Source: Colwellia echini (GTDB taxonomy: Bacteria; Pseudomonadota; Gammaproteobacteria; Enterobacterales; Alteromonadaceae). Taken from it: a stretch of DNA of 64,000 bases. The translations under genes were made by a program, and so were the position numbers. Numbering within the stretch: position 1 is the first letter of the stretch; each line of letters opens with the position of its first letter. Shown here piece by piece: positions 25,979 to 36,122 of the stretch. The notes under the pieces were generated by a model. The model was not told the origin of the DNA and ran no database searches. It saw only the letters and a program-made list of their open reading frames with translations. The stretch covers positions 558,001 to 622,000 of the forward strand of contig NZ_PJAI02000001.1 in NCBI RefSeq assembly GCF_002843355.2. The letters are read 5' to 3'.

Positions 25979-27691
25979 ATGCCTTTATCTCAGCGTCCAC
26001 TTTATATCCCCTACGCAGGTCCATCGTTATTAGAAACTCCTTTGCTCAATAAAGGTAGTGCCTTCAGTCAAGAAGAACGTGGTAGTTTCAATTTAATGGG
26101 GCTATTGCCTCCACGCTTTGAAACTATCGAAGAGCAAACTGAACGAGCATATCGTCAGTATCACAGTTTTGATACTGATATTAACAAGCATATTTATTTA
26201 CGTGCTATTCATGATAATAACGAAACTTTGTTTTTTAATTTAGTACAAAACAATCTTGCTGAAATGTTGCCTATTATCTATACCCCTACGGTGGGTGATG
26301 CTTGTGAGCAATTTTCTGATATTTATCGTAGCTCTCGCGGTTTGTTTATCTCTTATGAAGACCGATTTAATATTGATGATATTTTAAGAAATGCGACTAA
26401 GAATAAAGTAAAAGTTATTGTTGTTACCGATGGTGAACGTATTTTAGGTTTGGGTGACCAAGGTATTGGTGGTATGGGGATTCCTATTGGTAAGTTGTCA
26501 CTGTATACCGCTTGCGGCGGTATTAGCCCAGCGTATACTTTACCTGTAATGCTTGACGTAGGAACTAATAATCAAAAATTACTTGATGATCCTATGTACA
26601 TGGGAGCTCGCCACAAGCGTATTGACCAAGACTCTTATGACGAGTTTTTAGAGTTATTTATTAGCGCGGTTAAGCGTCGTTGGCCGAGTGTTTTACTACA
26701 GTTTGAAGATTTTGCTCAACCAAATGCCATGCCGCTATTACAACGTTATAAAGATAGGATCTGTTGCTTTAATGATGATATTCAAGGCACAGCGGCAGTA
26801 ACTGTTGGCACCTTACTCGCCGCTTGTCGCAGTAAAGGCGCTAAATTATCAGAGCAACGTGTTGCTTTTGTTGGCGCAGGCTCTGCAGGTTGTGGCATTG
26901 CAGAACAAATTATTAGCCAAATGGTTAGCGAAGGTTTGTCTGATGAGCAGGCACGTAGTCAAGTATTTATGGTTGATAGATTTGGTTTATTAACTGAAGG
27001 CATGAGAGATTTACGTAACTTTCAGCAAAAACTAGTGCAAAGTACAGTCGCGGTTTCAACGTGGAAACTTGATAACAGCAGCGAAAATGAACATGGTGAA
27101 CTATATGCTTCATTGCTTGATGTAATGCATGGCGCTAAACCTGATATTCTTATCGGCGTATCGGGACAGGCGGGTTTGTTTACAGAGCAAGTTATTAACG
27201 CAATGAAATTACATTGTACATTACCTATTATTTTTCCGCTGAGTAATCCGTCTCGTCAAGTTGAAGCAACCCCTAGCCAAGTTATTAATTGGACAAAAGG
27301 GCAAGTTATTATTGCAACGGGTAGCCCGTTTCCTCCTGTTGAGTATGACGGTAAAATATTTCCAATAGCACAATGTAATAATAGTTATATCTTTCCTGGT
27401 ATCGGTTTAGCGGTAGTTGCAGGCAAAATTAGCCGAGTTACTGACGAAATGTTACAAGTGGCGAGTGAAACTTTAGCCGCGGCTTCACCATTAGCCAATA
27501 ATCATTCTAATGAATTATTACCACCATTAACGGCCATTGCCCAACTAAGTAAAGATATTGCTTTTGCTATTGCGCAGGTTGCTTTTAAACAAAACTTAGC
27601 ACTGCCAATGAGTGATGAAGAGTTACATGCCACTATTGAGGCAAATTTCTGGAAACCTATTTACCGTCAATACCGTAGAGTTAGTGTATAA
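25979..27691 (+). CDS. maeA: NAD-dependent malic enzyme
   Basis: MaeA oxidatively decarboxylates malate to pyruvate with NAD+. At 570 residues it matches the E. coli SfcA/MaeA type (565). The N-terminal malic domain contains [21 protein letters not shown] and the [16 protein letters not shown] loop. The NAD domain starts with [11 protein letters not shown] and the Rossmann motif [12 protein letters not shown] (about residues 299-310). The ending with [10 protein letters not shown] is characteristic. It is a single gene whose promoter would lie in or beside the MITE-like element upstream. Confidence 0.95.
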   Translation: MPLSQRPLYIPYAGPSLLETPLLNKGSAFSQEERGSFNLMGLLPPRFETIEEQTERAYRQYHSFDTDINKHIYLRAIHDNNETLFFNLVQNNLAEMLPIIYTPTVGDACEQFSDIYRSSRGLFISYEDRFNIDDILRNATKNKVKVIVVTDGERILGLGDQGIGGMGIPIGKLSLYTACGGISPAYTLPVMLDVGTNNQKLLDDPMYMGARHKRIDQDSYDEFLELFISAVKRRWPSVLLQFEDFAQPNAMPLLQRYKDRICCFNDDIQGTAAVTVGTLLAACRSKGAKLSEQRVAFVGAGSAGCGIAEQIISQMVSEGLSDEQARSQVFMVDRFGLLTEGMRDLRNFQQKLVQSTVAVSTWKLDNSSENEHGELYASLLDVMHGAKPDILIGVSGQAGLFTEQVINAMKLHCTLPIIFPLSNPSRQVEATPSQVINWTKGQVIIATGSPFPPVEYDGKIFPIAQCNNSYIFPGIGLAVVAGKISRVTDEMLQVASETLAAASPLANNHSNELLPPLTAIAQLSKDIAFAIAQVAFKQNLALPMSDEELHATIEANFWKPIYRQYRRVSV

Positions 27692-27794
27692 AAACGGTTA
27701 ATAGTCTGACTAATAGTAATATAACCAGCGAATTCGCTCACTAATTAATGCTATTGATAGTAGGGATACCATTAGTTATTTGTAGTGATTTCCT

Positions 27795-27800
27795 CTATAA
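27795..27800 (+). promoter_or_regulatory. Candidate -10 for ndk
   Basis: TATAAT occurs 87 bases before the ndk ATG and is followed by GCG. The -35 at the right distance (TTAGTT, 27772-27777) is weak. Confidence 0.45.
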
Positions 27801-27886
27801 TGCGAGCAAATATCTAGTTGTTTTTAAAATCGCTAGAATGCGCATTTAAATTTTCATTTTTTTATTTCCATATACAAGGGCTTAAC

Positions 27887-28318
27887 ATGACAATCGAACG
27901 CACTTTTTCTATCATAAAACCTGACGCTGTTGCTAAAAATGTTATTGGACAAATCTACAATCGGTTTGAAACAGCGGGTTTAAAGATCGTTGCATCGAAA
28001 ATGCTTCACTTAAGTCAAGAGCAAGCAGAAGGCTTTTACGCTGAGCATAAAGAACGTCCTTTCTATGCGCCGTTAGTTGAGTTTATGACTTCTGGTCCGA
28101 TCATGGTTCAAGTGTTAGAAGGCGAAAATGCGATTGCTAGAAATCGTGAAATTATGGGTGCAACCAATCCTGAAGAAGCATTAGCAGGTACAATTCGTGC
28201 TGATCTTGCGGGGTCAATGAGAGAAAACTGTGCTCATGGCTCAGACTCTATTGCTTCTGCATCACGTGAAATAGCTTATTTCTTTTCAGATGACGAAATT
28301 TGCCCACGTACACGCTAG
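27887..28318 (+). CDS. ndk: Nucleoside-diphosphate kinase
   Basis: Ndk balances nucleoside triphosphate pools by phosphate transfer from ATP through a phospho-histidine. From ATG 27887 the protein has 143 residues, identical in length to E. coli Ndk, with the catalytic H117 in NCAHGSDS. The longer frame from a TTG at 27818 is rejected because AAGGG (27876-27880) directly precedes 27887 and the family N-terminus is [16 protein letters not shown] terminator follows at 28422. Confidence 0.97.
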   Translation: MTIERTFSIIKPDAVAKNVIGQIYNRFETAGLKIVASKMLHLSQEQAEGFYAEHKERPFYAPLVEFMTSGPIMVQVLEGENAIARNREIMGATNPEEALAGTIRADLAGSMRENCAHGSDSIASASREIAYFFSDDEICPRTR

Positions 28319-28421
28319 TACTTTTATATCATGTGAGCTTAAAACTTATTATTCACAATAAGTTGTTGATAAATATTAAAAGTTAACAAGCTAGCATAGT
28401 ATTAAATGAAATGAATATTTC

Positions 28422-28460
28422 AAAGGATTTTACTGATTAAGTAAAATCCTTTTGTTATTT
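28422..28460 (+). terminator. ndk terminator
   Basis: A 12-bp perfect stem (AAAGGATTTTAC with GTAAAATCCTTT, 7-base loop) is followed by a T-rich stretch, 104 bases after the ndk stop. Confidence 0.8.
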
Positions 28461-28498
28461 TTAATGGAATAATAATTCTGGGAAAATAACAGAGTAAA

Positions 28499-28527
28499 TT
28501 GCGATTGTTGCTTGAAAAGTGTACAAT
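28499..28527 (+). promoter_or_regulatory. Sigma-70 promoter for the rlmN-pilF-rodZ cluster
   Basis: TTGCGA and TACAAT are separated by 17 bases, with a GC-rich stretch after the -10. Transcription would start near 28534, leaving a leader of about 110 bases before rlmN. That leader contains a CTCAGG...CCTGGGAG hairpin near 28569-28587. Confidence 0.6.
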
Positions 28528-28645
28528 GCGCGCCTTGTTTTTTTAAGCTACTTAAAACGCATATTTAGAGCTCAGGCCTTCCTGGGAGAAACTCAGGTAT
28601 TGGCGACAAATAAGTAGTTACATTGAGTTATTGAGAGTTTGTTGT

Positions 28646-29806
28646 ATGAGTAATGTAAGCACAAAAGTAAACCTACTTAATTTTGATCACAAAGGTATGC
28701 GTGAATACTTAGAGTCTATTGGTGAAAAGCCTTTTAGGGCTGATCAAATCATGAAGTGGATTTATCACTTTGGTTACAGTGACTTTGAACAAATGACCAA
28801 CGTTAATAAGAAATTACGTGAAAAATTACAACGTAACTGTGTGATTAGCGCACCAGAAATTTCAGAAAAACAAGTGTCAGAAGATGGCACCATCAAATAC
28901 GCGTTAAGACTTGAAGGCGGCCAAGAAGTAGAAACTGTTTGGATTCCTGAAAATGATCGCGCAACATTATGTGTATCTTCACAAGTAGGCTGCGCACTAG
29001 AATGTACTTTCTGTGCTACTGCACAACAAGGTTTTAACCGCAATTTATCCATGGCTGAAATTATTGGCCAGGTTTGGCGTGTTGCAAATGATATTGGTGC
29101 TACACGTATTGCTGGCACTCGACCAATCACCAACATTGTAATGATGGGCATGGGTGAGCCGTTACTTAATATGAAAAACTTAATTCCAGCATTAGATACT
29201 ATGCTAAATGATTTAGGTTATGGCTTATCAAAACGTAGAGTAACTGTGAGTACTTCAGGTGTTGTGCCTGCACTAGATATGCTTAAAGAGAAAATAGATT
29301 GTGCATTAGCTATTTCAATTCATGCACCTAACAATAAATTACGTGATGAATTAGTACCTATTAATAAAAAATATCCATTGGAAGATTTTATTGCTGCTGC
29401 GGGTCGTTATATTGAAGGGTCAAAAGCCAATAAACAAGCAACTATTGAATACGTTATGCTTGATCATGTGAATGACAGCACCGACCAAGCGCATGAATTA
29501 GCACACGCGCTAAAAGGCTTACCAAGTAAAATTAACTTAATTCCTTTTAATCCTTATCCCGGTTCTCCTTATACACGGTCAAGTAACTCACGTATTGATC
29601 GCTTTGATAAGGTCTTACAAAGTTATGGATTAACGGTTATTACGCGTAGAACTCGTGGTGGTGATATTGATGCCGCTTGTGGTCAACTTGCGGGTGATGT
29701 ATTAGACCGTACTAAACGTAGTGGCTTTAATGCTACAAAGAACGCAGAAATAAGTTCATTGAAAGATCAGGTTAAAGCTGACACTATCTCTGTTAAGGTA
29801 GTGTAG
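28646..29806 (+). CDS. rlmN: 23S rRNA A2503 / tRNA A37 C2-methyltransferase
   Basis: RlmN is a radical-SAM enzyme that methylates A2503 of 23S rRNA and A37 of some tRNAs. The CxxxCxxC cluster motif is in [14 protein letters not shown], and the GMGEPLLN motif follows. ATG 28646 (386 residues, E. coli 384) is preferred over the in-frame TTG at 28631, with TGAGAG upstream. It opens the conserved run rlmN-pilF-rodZ-ispG-hisS-yfgM-bamB-der, whose order is shared by many gammaproteobacteria. Confidence 0.96.
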   Translation: MSNVSTKVNLLNFDHKGMREYLESIGEKPFRADQIMKWIYHFGYSDFEQMTNVNKKLREKLQRNCVISAPEISEKQVSEDGTIKYALRLEGGQEVETVWIPENDRATLCVSSQVGCALECTFCATAQQGFNRNLSMAEIIGQVWRVANDIGATRIAGTRPITNIVMMGMGEPLLNMKNLIPALDTMLNDLGYGLSKRRVTVSTSGVVPALDMLKEKIDCALAISIHAPNNKLRDELVPINKKYPLEDFIAAAGRYIEGSKANKQATIEYVMLDHVNDSTDQAHELAHALKGLPSKINLIPFNPYPGSPYTRSSNSRIDRFDKVLQSYGLTVITRRTRGGDIDAACGQLAGDVLDRTKRSGFNATKNAEISSLKDQVKADTISVKVV

Positions 29807-29869
29807 TTACTAGTACACTGTTTTTTAGCATAAAAATTATAATAAGAGGCGATTAAGGCATTGCATATC

Positions 29870-31513
29870 ATGAATAAAGCTATTGCTAAATATTTTACCC
29901 CAACCCTGTTAAGCTTGGTTTCAATATCAGTTTTAAGTGGCTGCGTAACTCAAAGTTTTGAAAACAATGAGCCGATTATAAAAAGCCAAGCTAACCGTGA
30001 CGAAATGGCAGCTACTCGCATTTCTTTGGGGTTAGGTTATTTAAAAATGGGTGATATGCCTCAGGCTAAGTTAAACCTTGAAAAAGCCAAACAGTTTTCT
30101 CCAAAATTAGTACAAGTATATACCGCCTTTGCGCATTATTATGAAACGGTAGGTGAAGCAACCTTAGCTAAAGAGTCGTTTGAGCAAGCCTTGGTACTTG
30201 ATGCCGACAGCGCAGATACCTTAAATAACTATGGGGTATTCTTATGTCGTCAAGGGCAAATAGCCGAAGCAGAAGTTCAGTTTTTAAAAGCGATTGCCGT
30301 GCCAACCTATTTAATGGTTTCACAAAGTTACGAAAACTTATCGTCTTGCTATTTGCAAAACGATAACTTTGTCAAAGCCGAATTATATTTAAATAAAGCT
30401 ATTTATCATGACCCTAATAGAACCGCACTTTTACTACAAATGGTGCGTTTACAATATGCTATGGGTAACTATACAGAGGCTAAGGGTTATCTTTTAAGAT
30501 TCGAACGTAACACTCAGCGTTTTACTCCAGATTCGTTATCATTAGCGTATAAACTTTATTGGAAGTTAGGCCAACGCCGTACTGCTAATAACTACGCTAG
30601 TATGTTAGTGAAAATGTACCCGGAGTCTTGGGAAGCAAAACAGTACCTACTTAACGAACTAGCGGTTATTTCCGCAGATGAACTAGCGAAAAAATATCAG
30701 CTAACGAATAAGCATAAGGATACAAGTTTATCTTCGGTTAGTGATAAACGTGTGGTTAAGCTGTCTCCTGCTAAATCAGATGATACACCTTATACCACAA
30801 GTGTTAGAACCAGTACGCGAAAAGTGAATACTCAGCCTGCAACTGCACTAGCACAAACGGCAACAGCTACAAACGCTGTTGTATCTACTGCAGCGCAGAC
30901 AACTAAACAAGCATCTATGGGTACTGGCGCCGCAGTTATTTCTGCAACAGCCGCTGGTGCTGCAATATCAACAACAGCAAATCCTGATGCTGAGAACGAA
31001 ATACCTGTAGCACCCGAACAGCAAATAGTGAAAGAAGAGCCAGTAGATATGTTTACTAAATCTGAAACTGTTGGCGTATCTGAGATTGTAGAAGTATCTG
31101 AAGAAACTAATACAGGGTCTAATTCAACTCAGCCAGTACCTGCAACACGTGATGTTGCTTTACCCGACGCTATTCCTGCAAAGATCATTGCTGAGCCAGC
31201 AGGCACAGATACCTTAACAGCTGAAGACTTAGCCGTACTAAAAGCAGAGCAAGAAATGGCAGCACAAGCCGCATTGGATAAAGCAATTTTTGAAAATCAA
31301 ATTAACGTTAGCAGTGATAAAGTCACTACAGAAACAGAAACGGCAAAACACACTGTTGAGTCAGGTGAAAATCTTTATAATATTTCCGTTAAATATAATG
31401 TAAAACTAGATACGTTACTCAAATGGAATAACATTTCTCAAAGTAATAAAATACGTACCGGCGATAAGCTTTACGTGGTTGATCCTACAACAGTGAACAC
31501 TATTAATGAATAA
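29870..31513 (+). CDS. pilF: Type IV pilus lipoprotein PilF with C-terminal LysM domain
   Basis: PilF-type lipoproteins are TPR pilotins needed for outer-membrane secretin assembly in type IV pili. From ATG 29870 the protein has 547 residues with a lipobox VLSGC (Cys 25). TPR repeats at about residues 40-250 begin with GLGYLKMGDMPQAKLNLEKA. A long Ala/Thr/Glu-rich linker follows, and a LysM peptidoglycan-binding domain sits at about 495-540 (YNISVKYNVKLDTLLKWNNI, ending GDKLYVVDP). Standard PilF is about 250 residues without LysM, so this is an extended, fused form. The 3' end overlaps rodZ by 8 bases. Confidence 0.88.
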   Translation: MNKAIAKYFTPTLLSLVSISVLSGCVTQSFENNEPIIKSQANRDEMAATRISLGLGYLKMGDMPQAKLNLEKAKQFSPKLVQVYTAFAHYYETVGEATLAKESFEQALVLDADSADTLNNYGVFLCRQGQIAEAEVQFLKAIAVPTYLMVSQSYENLSSCYLQNDNFVKAELYLNKAIYHDPNRTALLLQMVRLQYAMGNYTEAKGYLLRFERNTQRFTPDSLSLAYKLYWKLGQRRTANNYASMLVKMYPESWEAKQYLLNELAVISADELAKKYQLTNKHKDTSLSSVSDKRVVKLSPAKSDDTPYTTSVRTSTRKVNTQPATALAQTATATNAVVSTAAQTTKQASMGTGAAVISATAAGAAISTTANPDAENEIPVAPEQQIVKEEPVDMFTKSETVGVSEIVEVSEETNTGSNSTQPVPATRDVALPDAIPAKIIAEPAGTDTLTAEDLAVLKAEQEMAAQAALDKAIFENQINVSSDKVTTETETAKHTVESGENLYNISVKYNVKLDTLLKWNNISQSNKIRTGDKLYVVDPTTVNTINE

Positions 31514-32528
31514 CGAAGTAAACAGCTCTAAAAAAGAGAGTACAAAAAAAAGTGAAAAAACGAGCAATCAACAAAATGATGAAGCGTTAATCACTGAATT
31601 ATCTGAAGATATGGAAATGGTAAGCCCAGGCGCAATGTTACTTGATGCTCGTAAAGCACAGTCACTTTCACAAGAGCATATTGCTGCTAAATTAAATTTT
31701 ACTCTAAGCTTGGTTAAAGATCTTGAGAGCAATAATTTTGATCCCTCAATACCGGTTACTTTTATTCGTGGTTACCTCGCTAATTATGCCAAAGTAGTAA
31801 ATGTAGATGTAGAAGATGTGTTAGCAAGTTATGACGCACTTGATGCGGCAACTATTCAACGTAGTGAAATGCTTAGTTTTTCTAAGCAAACCAGTAAACA
31901 AGCTGAGCACAGTAGAGTTATGTGGTTAAGCTATTTAATTGTGGCTGTGCTTATTGGTTTAACTATTTTATGGTGGCAACAAGAAAACAGCCAGCAAACA
32001 GAAGATGATTTAACCGAACAAGATAGTACTGTAGTTGTTAATGTTGAAGAAGATACTCAGCAAAGTGATGTGGTTGATGTACAGTCAACTGATCTTAGTG
32101 AAGATGACGAAATACTTACTGAAGAGCATAGTGAACTCATTATTGACAATGATGAAAATACTGATGAAAACATAGACACTGTATTAGAGCAAGTTGATAG
32201 TGCAGCAGTACTAGACAACTCAGCTAATACAGCAGAGCTAGCCACTAAAACTGATGATTCTATTGAAGCTCAAACAGCGGTATTAAGTACCGCCGTTTTT
32301 ACTTTTAGCGGTGATTGCTGGGTTAATATTTTCGACGCAACTGGCGAACGTATTGCTTGGGGCGTTAAAAAAACAGGCTATGTAATGACTGTTCAAGGTG
32401 TTGCACCACTGCGTATTACTGTGGGTAAACCGGAATTAACCAGTATTGTTTTTAATGATCACGCGGTAGATATGTCGAGCTTTAATATTGGCAATATCGC
32501 TAAATTTACTTTACCGTTAGACGAATAG
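31506..32528 (+). CDS. rodZ: Cytoskeleton protein RodZ
   Basis: RodZ links MreB to the membrane and helps set cell shape. The 340-residue protein has an acidic N-terminal tail and a helix-turn-helix domain at about residues 42-108 (AGAMLLDAR-like entry, LSQEHIAAKLNFTLSLVKDLE). Then come one membrane segment (about 138-157), an acidic periplasmic linker rich in Asp/Glu/Thr and a C-terminal beta domain (about 265-340, DUF4115). It overlaps pilF by 8 bases and precedes ispG, the usual gammaproteobacterial order. Confidence 0.93.
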   Translation: MNNEVNSSKKESTKKSEKTSNQQNDEALITELSEDMEMVSPGAMLLDARKAQSLSQEHIAAKLNFTLSLVKDLESNNFDPSIPVTFIRGYLANYAKVVNVDVEDVLASYDALDAATIQRSEMLSFSKQTSKQAEHSRVMWLSYLIVAVLIGLTILWWQQENSQQTEDDLTEQDSTVVVNVEEDTQQSDVVDVQSTDLSEDDEILTEEHSELIIDNDENTDENIDTVLEQVDSAAVLDNSANTAELATKTDDSIEAQTAVLSTAVFTFSGDCWVNIFDATGERIAWGVKKTGYVMTVQGVAPLRITVGKPELTSIVFNDHAVDMSSFNIGNIAKFTLPLDE

Positions 32529-32687
32529 TTAAAACCATTGGCTTAGGCTCTGTTGTTTGTGTTAGCGCTCAAATTTGCTAACAAGCTTACTAAATTTATT
32601 TACCGTGAATGAAAATTTAATTTATTCGTTAATATCAAAACAAATAAAATATATATTTAAATACCACTACAAATATAAAGAATAATT

Positions 32688-33818
32688 ATGTTTAAAGAAT
32701 CTCCAATTATCCGCAGAGTTTCCCGTCAAATAATGGTGGGTAACGTACCCGTTGGTGGTGATGCACCAATTACTGTGCAATCAATGACTAACACCTTAAC
32801 AACTGATGTTGCTGCAACCGTTGCGCAAATTAAAGCGCTAGAAGCCGTGGGTGCTGATATTGTTCGTGTAAGTGTTCCAACAATGGATGCTGCAGAAGCT
32901 TTTCGTGAAATTAAAAAACAAGTAAACGTACCTTTAGTTACTGATATTCATTTTGATTATCGTATCGCTTTAAAAGTAGCTGAATATGGTGCTGATTGTT
33001 TGCGCATTAATCCAGGTAACATTGGCCGTGAAGACAGAGTGCGTAGCGTAGTAGAGTGTGCCCGTGATTATAATATTCCTATTCGCATTGGTGTTAATGG
33101 CGGCTCATTAGAAAAGGACATTCAAGAAAAATACAAAGAACCAACGCCAGAAGCATTACTTGAATCTGCCATGCGTCATGTAGATATTCTTGACCGACTT
33201 AACTTTAATCAGTTTAAAGTAAGTGTTAAGGCATCGGACGTGTTTTTAGCGGTTGAATCTTATAAATTATTAGCTAAGCAAATTGATAACCCATTGCATT
33301 TAGGTATTACTGAAGCAGGCGGTTTACGCTCAGGATCAGTAAAGTCGTCTGTAGGTTTAGGTTTGTTATTAGCACAAGGCATTGGTGACACATTACGTAT
33401 CTCATTAGCTGCAGATCCCATTGAAGAGATTAAAGTTGGTTTTGATATTTTAAAATCGCTTAAATTACGTAGTCGCGGTATTAACTTAATTGCTTGTCCT
33501 AGCTGTTCGCGACAAGAGTTTGATGTGGTAGCAACGGTAAATGCTTTAGAGCAACGTATTGAAGATATTATGACGCCGATGGATGTCTCTATCATAGGCT
33601 GTATTGTAAATGGCCCAGGTGAAGCTATGGTGTCAGATCTTGGCTTAACGGGTAGTAGCAAAAAAAGTGGTTTTTATTTAGATGGTATTCGTCAAAAAGA
33701 ACGTTTTGATAATAACAACCTCGTAGACCAATTAGAACAACGTATTCGTGCTAAAGCGCATGCAATGAATGAACGTAGTGATGAGAAGAATAAAATAAAC
33801 TTCAAACCTATCGATTAA
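32688..33818 (+). CDS. ispG: 4-hydroxy-3-methylbut-2-enyl diphosphate synthase
   Basis: IspG (GcpE) converts ME-cPP to HMBPP in the MEP isoprenoid pathway with a [4Fe-4S] cluster. The protein has 376 residues. The cluster ligands C270, C273 and C305 plus E312 ([14 protein letters not shown]) are all present at the same numbers as in E. coli. It lies 159 bases after rodZ. A hairpin with a weak T tract follows before hisS. Confidence 0.96.
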   Translation: MFKESPIIRRVSRQIMVGNVPVGGDAPITVQSMTNTLTTDVAATVAQIKALEAVGADIVRVSVPTMDAAEAFREIKKQVNVPLVTDIHFDYRIALKVAEYGADCLRINPGNIGREDRVRSVVECARDYNIPIRIGVNGGSLEKDIQEKYKEPTPEALLESAMRHVDILDRLNFNQFKVSVKASDVFLAVESYKLLAKQIDNPLHLGITEAGGLRSGSVKSSVGLGLLLAQGIGDTLRISLAADPIEEIKVGFDILKSLKLRSRGINLIACPSCSRQEFDVVATVNALEQRIEDIMTPMDVSIIGCIVNGPGEAMVSDLGLTGSSKKSGFYLDGIRQKERFDNNNLVDQLEQRIRAKAHAMNERSDEKNKINFKPID

Positions 33819-33874
33819 TCAACTCCAACGCAATACCTCGAAGAGAAACATTAAGCTCCTCTTTATAATAAAAC

Positions 33875-33917
33875 CTGAAACCATAACAACTCAGCACCAT
33901 GGTTTCAGCATTCTTTT
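33875..33917 (+). terminator. Hairpin after ispG
   Basis: A perfect 10-bp stem (CTGAAACCAT/ATGGTTTCAG) with a 14-base loop is followed by CATTCTTTT. It may be a partial terminator between ispG and hisS. Confidence 0.6.
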
Positions 33918-34037
33918 ATTAGGTCTTGTTATTAGGTATACTGCGCGCTGCGCAAATTTAACACAAAATAAGTTTGATGAATTGTCTAGATGGCATCAAC
34001 AGATTTATCAAAGTAATAAAGAAAGAGAGACCCCTCA

Positions 34038-35318
34038 GTGGCTAAACAACAGGCTCTACAAGCAATTCGTGGCATGAACGATTGCCTTCCCGGTGACACA
34101 AATATTTGGCAAATGGTTGAAACGGTATTACGCCGTGTAGCCAGTAACTACGGTTTTGCTGAAATTCGCATGCCAGTAGTTGAGTCAACAGCACTCTTTA
34201 AACGCGGTATTGGTGAGGTAACCGATATTGTTGAAAAAGAAATGTATACCTTTGATGACCTCAATGGCGATAGCTTAACTCTTCGCCCTGAAGGCACAGC
34301 AAGCTGTGTACGTGCAGGAATTCAACATGGCTTATTATATAACCAAGAGCAACGCCTTTGGTATATGGGACCAATGTTTCGCCATGAAAGACCACAAAAA
34401 GGTCGCTACCGCCAATTTCATCAATTTGGCTTAGAAGCCTTTGGTATTGCAACACCTGACATAGACGCAGAAATTATTTTACTGACTTCTCGCTTATGGC
34501 GGGAACTTGGCATCAATGAGTTTGTCACACTAGAGTTGAACTCATTAGGATCAAACGATGAACGTGCGCAATACCGTGAAGCATTAATCGCTTATTTGGT
34601 TGAACATGAAGAGCAACTTGACGATGATTCAAAACGTCGTATGCATACTAATCCGTTACGCGTGTTAGATAGTAAAAACCCTCAAGTACAAGAAGCGTTA
34701 GCGAATGCACCTAAGTTATCTGATCATTTTGGTGAAGAAACGCAAGCGCATTTTGATACCTTATGTGCACGTTTAGACGCTGCGGGTATTAAATACGTAC
34801 TTAATGAACGTTTAGTACGCGGCTTAGATTATTACAACCGCACTGTATTTGAATGGGTAACAACAACATTAGGCGCACAAGGTACTATCTGTGCTGGTGG
34901 GCGTTACGATGGCTTAGTTGAGCAATTAGGCGGCAAAGCAACACCTGCTTTTGGTTTTGCTTTAGGTATCGAGCGTTTAGTTTTAATGTTGACTGAACTA
35001 GACAAAATTAAAAATATTCGTCCACAAGTTGATGCTTATGTGGTGATATTAGGTGATGATGCGCAAATTGCGGCTAATAAGTTAGCTGAGCAATGGCGTG
35101 ATCAAGTACCAGAGTTAAGATTACAATGCCACTGCGGTGGTGGAAACATGAAAAAACAATTAAAACGTGCCGATAAATCAGGTGCACAAATTGCGTTAAT
35201 CTTGGGGGATGATGAAATTACTCAAGAGAAAGTGATGGTGAAATACTTACGCGGACAAAAAGAACAAGAAAGCGTAGAATTTAGCCAAATATCTCGTTTA
35301 TTATCTGAATTAATTTAA
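34038..35318 (+). CDS. hisS: Histidyl-tRNA synthetase
   Basis: HisS charges tRNA-His. The 426-residue class II synthetase has [10 protein letters not shown] at the N-terminus. Motif 2 is [20 protein letters not shown], the histidine-A box is [15 protein letters not shown] and motif 3 is [11 protein letters not shown]. The start is GTG 34038 behind AGAGAGA. It lies 23 bases upstream of yfgM, the conserved neighbour. Confidence 0.97.
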   Translation: MAKQQALQAIRGMNDCLPGDTNIWQMVETVLRRVASNYGFAEIRMPVVESTALFKRGIGEVTDIVEKEMYTFDDLNGDSLTLRPEGTASCVRAGIQHGLLYNQEQRLWYMGPMFRHERPQKGRYRQFHQFGLEAFGIATPDIDAEIILLTSRLWRELGINEFVTLELNSLGSNDERAQYREALIAYLVEHEEQLDDDSKRRMHTNPLRVLDSKNPQVQEALANAPKLSDHFGEETQAHFDTLCARLDAAGIKYVLNERLVRGLDYYNRTVFEWVTTTLGAQGTICAGGRYDGLVEQLGGKATPAFGFALGIERLVLMLTELDKIKNIRPQVDAYVVILGDDAQIAANKLAEQWRDQVPELRLQCHCGGGNMKKQLKRADKSGAQIALILGDDEITQEKVMVKYLRGQKEQESVEFSQISRLLSELI

Positions 35319-35341
35319 GGGCTTTAAGCCAAGGTGACATT

Positions 35342-35986
35342 GTGGAAATTTATCAAACAGAAGAACAACAAGTAGAAGCGATTAAAGGATATTGGCAACG
35401 TAATGGTAATACTATTATTGCCGGTCTTGTATTAGGTTTCGGTGGTTTTATTGGCTTTAATGTTTATCAAGATAATAAGTTTGAACAGCAGCTTATGTTG
35501 TCAGACAACTATCAAAGTATTATTGATGAAAGTGCCGATGATTCAGATGCGTTTGTCACTCAAGGCGAAAAATTTATCAGTGAAAATCCAGATAGCAGCT
35601 ACGCCTCATTAACGGCATTAGCACTGGCAAAAAAATCTGCTTCGCATAAAGACTGGGTAGCAGTGCAAAAGCAATTAACTACTGCAATTAATACTGCGCC
35701 TACCGATGGTATTAAAGCCATTGCCAGTTTACGTTTAGCACGTGTACAGGTACAGCTTGAGCAATACAGCGAAGCGCTTGCAACATTAAATAGTAATTTA
35801 CCTGAGTCGTTTACTGCGGCAATTGAAGAAATTAAAGGTGATGCTTATTTGCTGCAAGGTAAAACCGATCTTGCCCGTAACGCATATCAAGCAGCAATCG
35901 CTGCTGATGGTCTTGCGACAAGCCCTGCTTTACAAATTAAATTAGATGACTTAGCACAAATATCGACATTACCAGTTACTGAGTAA
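35342..35986 (+). CDS. yfgM: YfgM family membrane-anchored TPR protein
   Basis: This 214-residue protein has a short cytoplasmic N-terminus with conserved EEQQVEAIKGYWQRNGN, one membrane segment (about residues 22-42) and a periplasmic TPR-like domain. In E. coli YfgM is an ancillary SecYEG/PpiD-associated protein involved in periplasmic folding. The start is GTG 35342. It sits between hisS and bamB as in other gammaproteobacteria. Confidence 0.92.
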   Translation: MEIYQTEEQQVEAIKGYWQRNGNTIIAGLVLGFGGFIGFNVYQDNKFEQQLMLSDNYQSIIDESADDSDAFVTQGEKFISENPDSSYASLTALALAKKSASHKDWVAVQKQLTTAINTAPTDGIKAIASLRLARVQVQLEQYSEALATLNSNLPESFTAAIEEIKGDAYLLQGKTDLARNAYQAAIAADGLATSPALQIKLDDLAQISTLPVTE

Positions 35987-36042
35987 TAAAAGTCATTGAG
36001 CCGGCTACAAGCAATTTACTTAACCGAGCTCAGATTACTTAG

Positions 36043-36087
36043 TTTCAAGTTACTTAATTTCAAGCTACTTAATTTCAAGTTACTTAG
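36043..36087 (+). repeat. Tandem repeat, 15 bp x 3
   Basis: Three nearly identical 15-bp units (TTTCAAGTTACTTAA with single-base changes) occupy the space between yfgM and bamB. A partial fourth lies at 36033-36042. Confidence 0.85.
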
Positions 36088-36122
36088 TTGTTGAATGGTT
36101 ATTTTTGTTAATAAGGCACGAT

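Noticed and set aside
30800-31300. Ala/Thr-rich stretch of PilF as a separate gene or frameshift
   Set aside because: The frame is continuous and the composition is that of a flexible linker before LysM.
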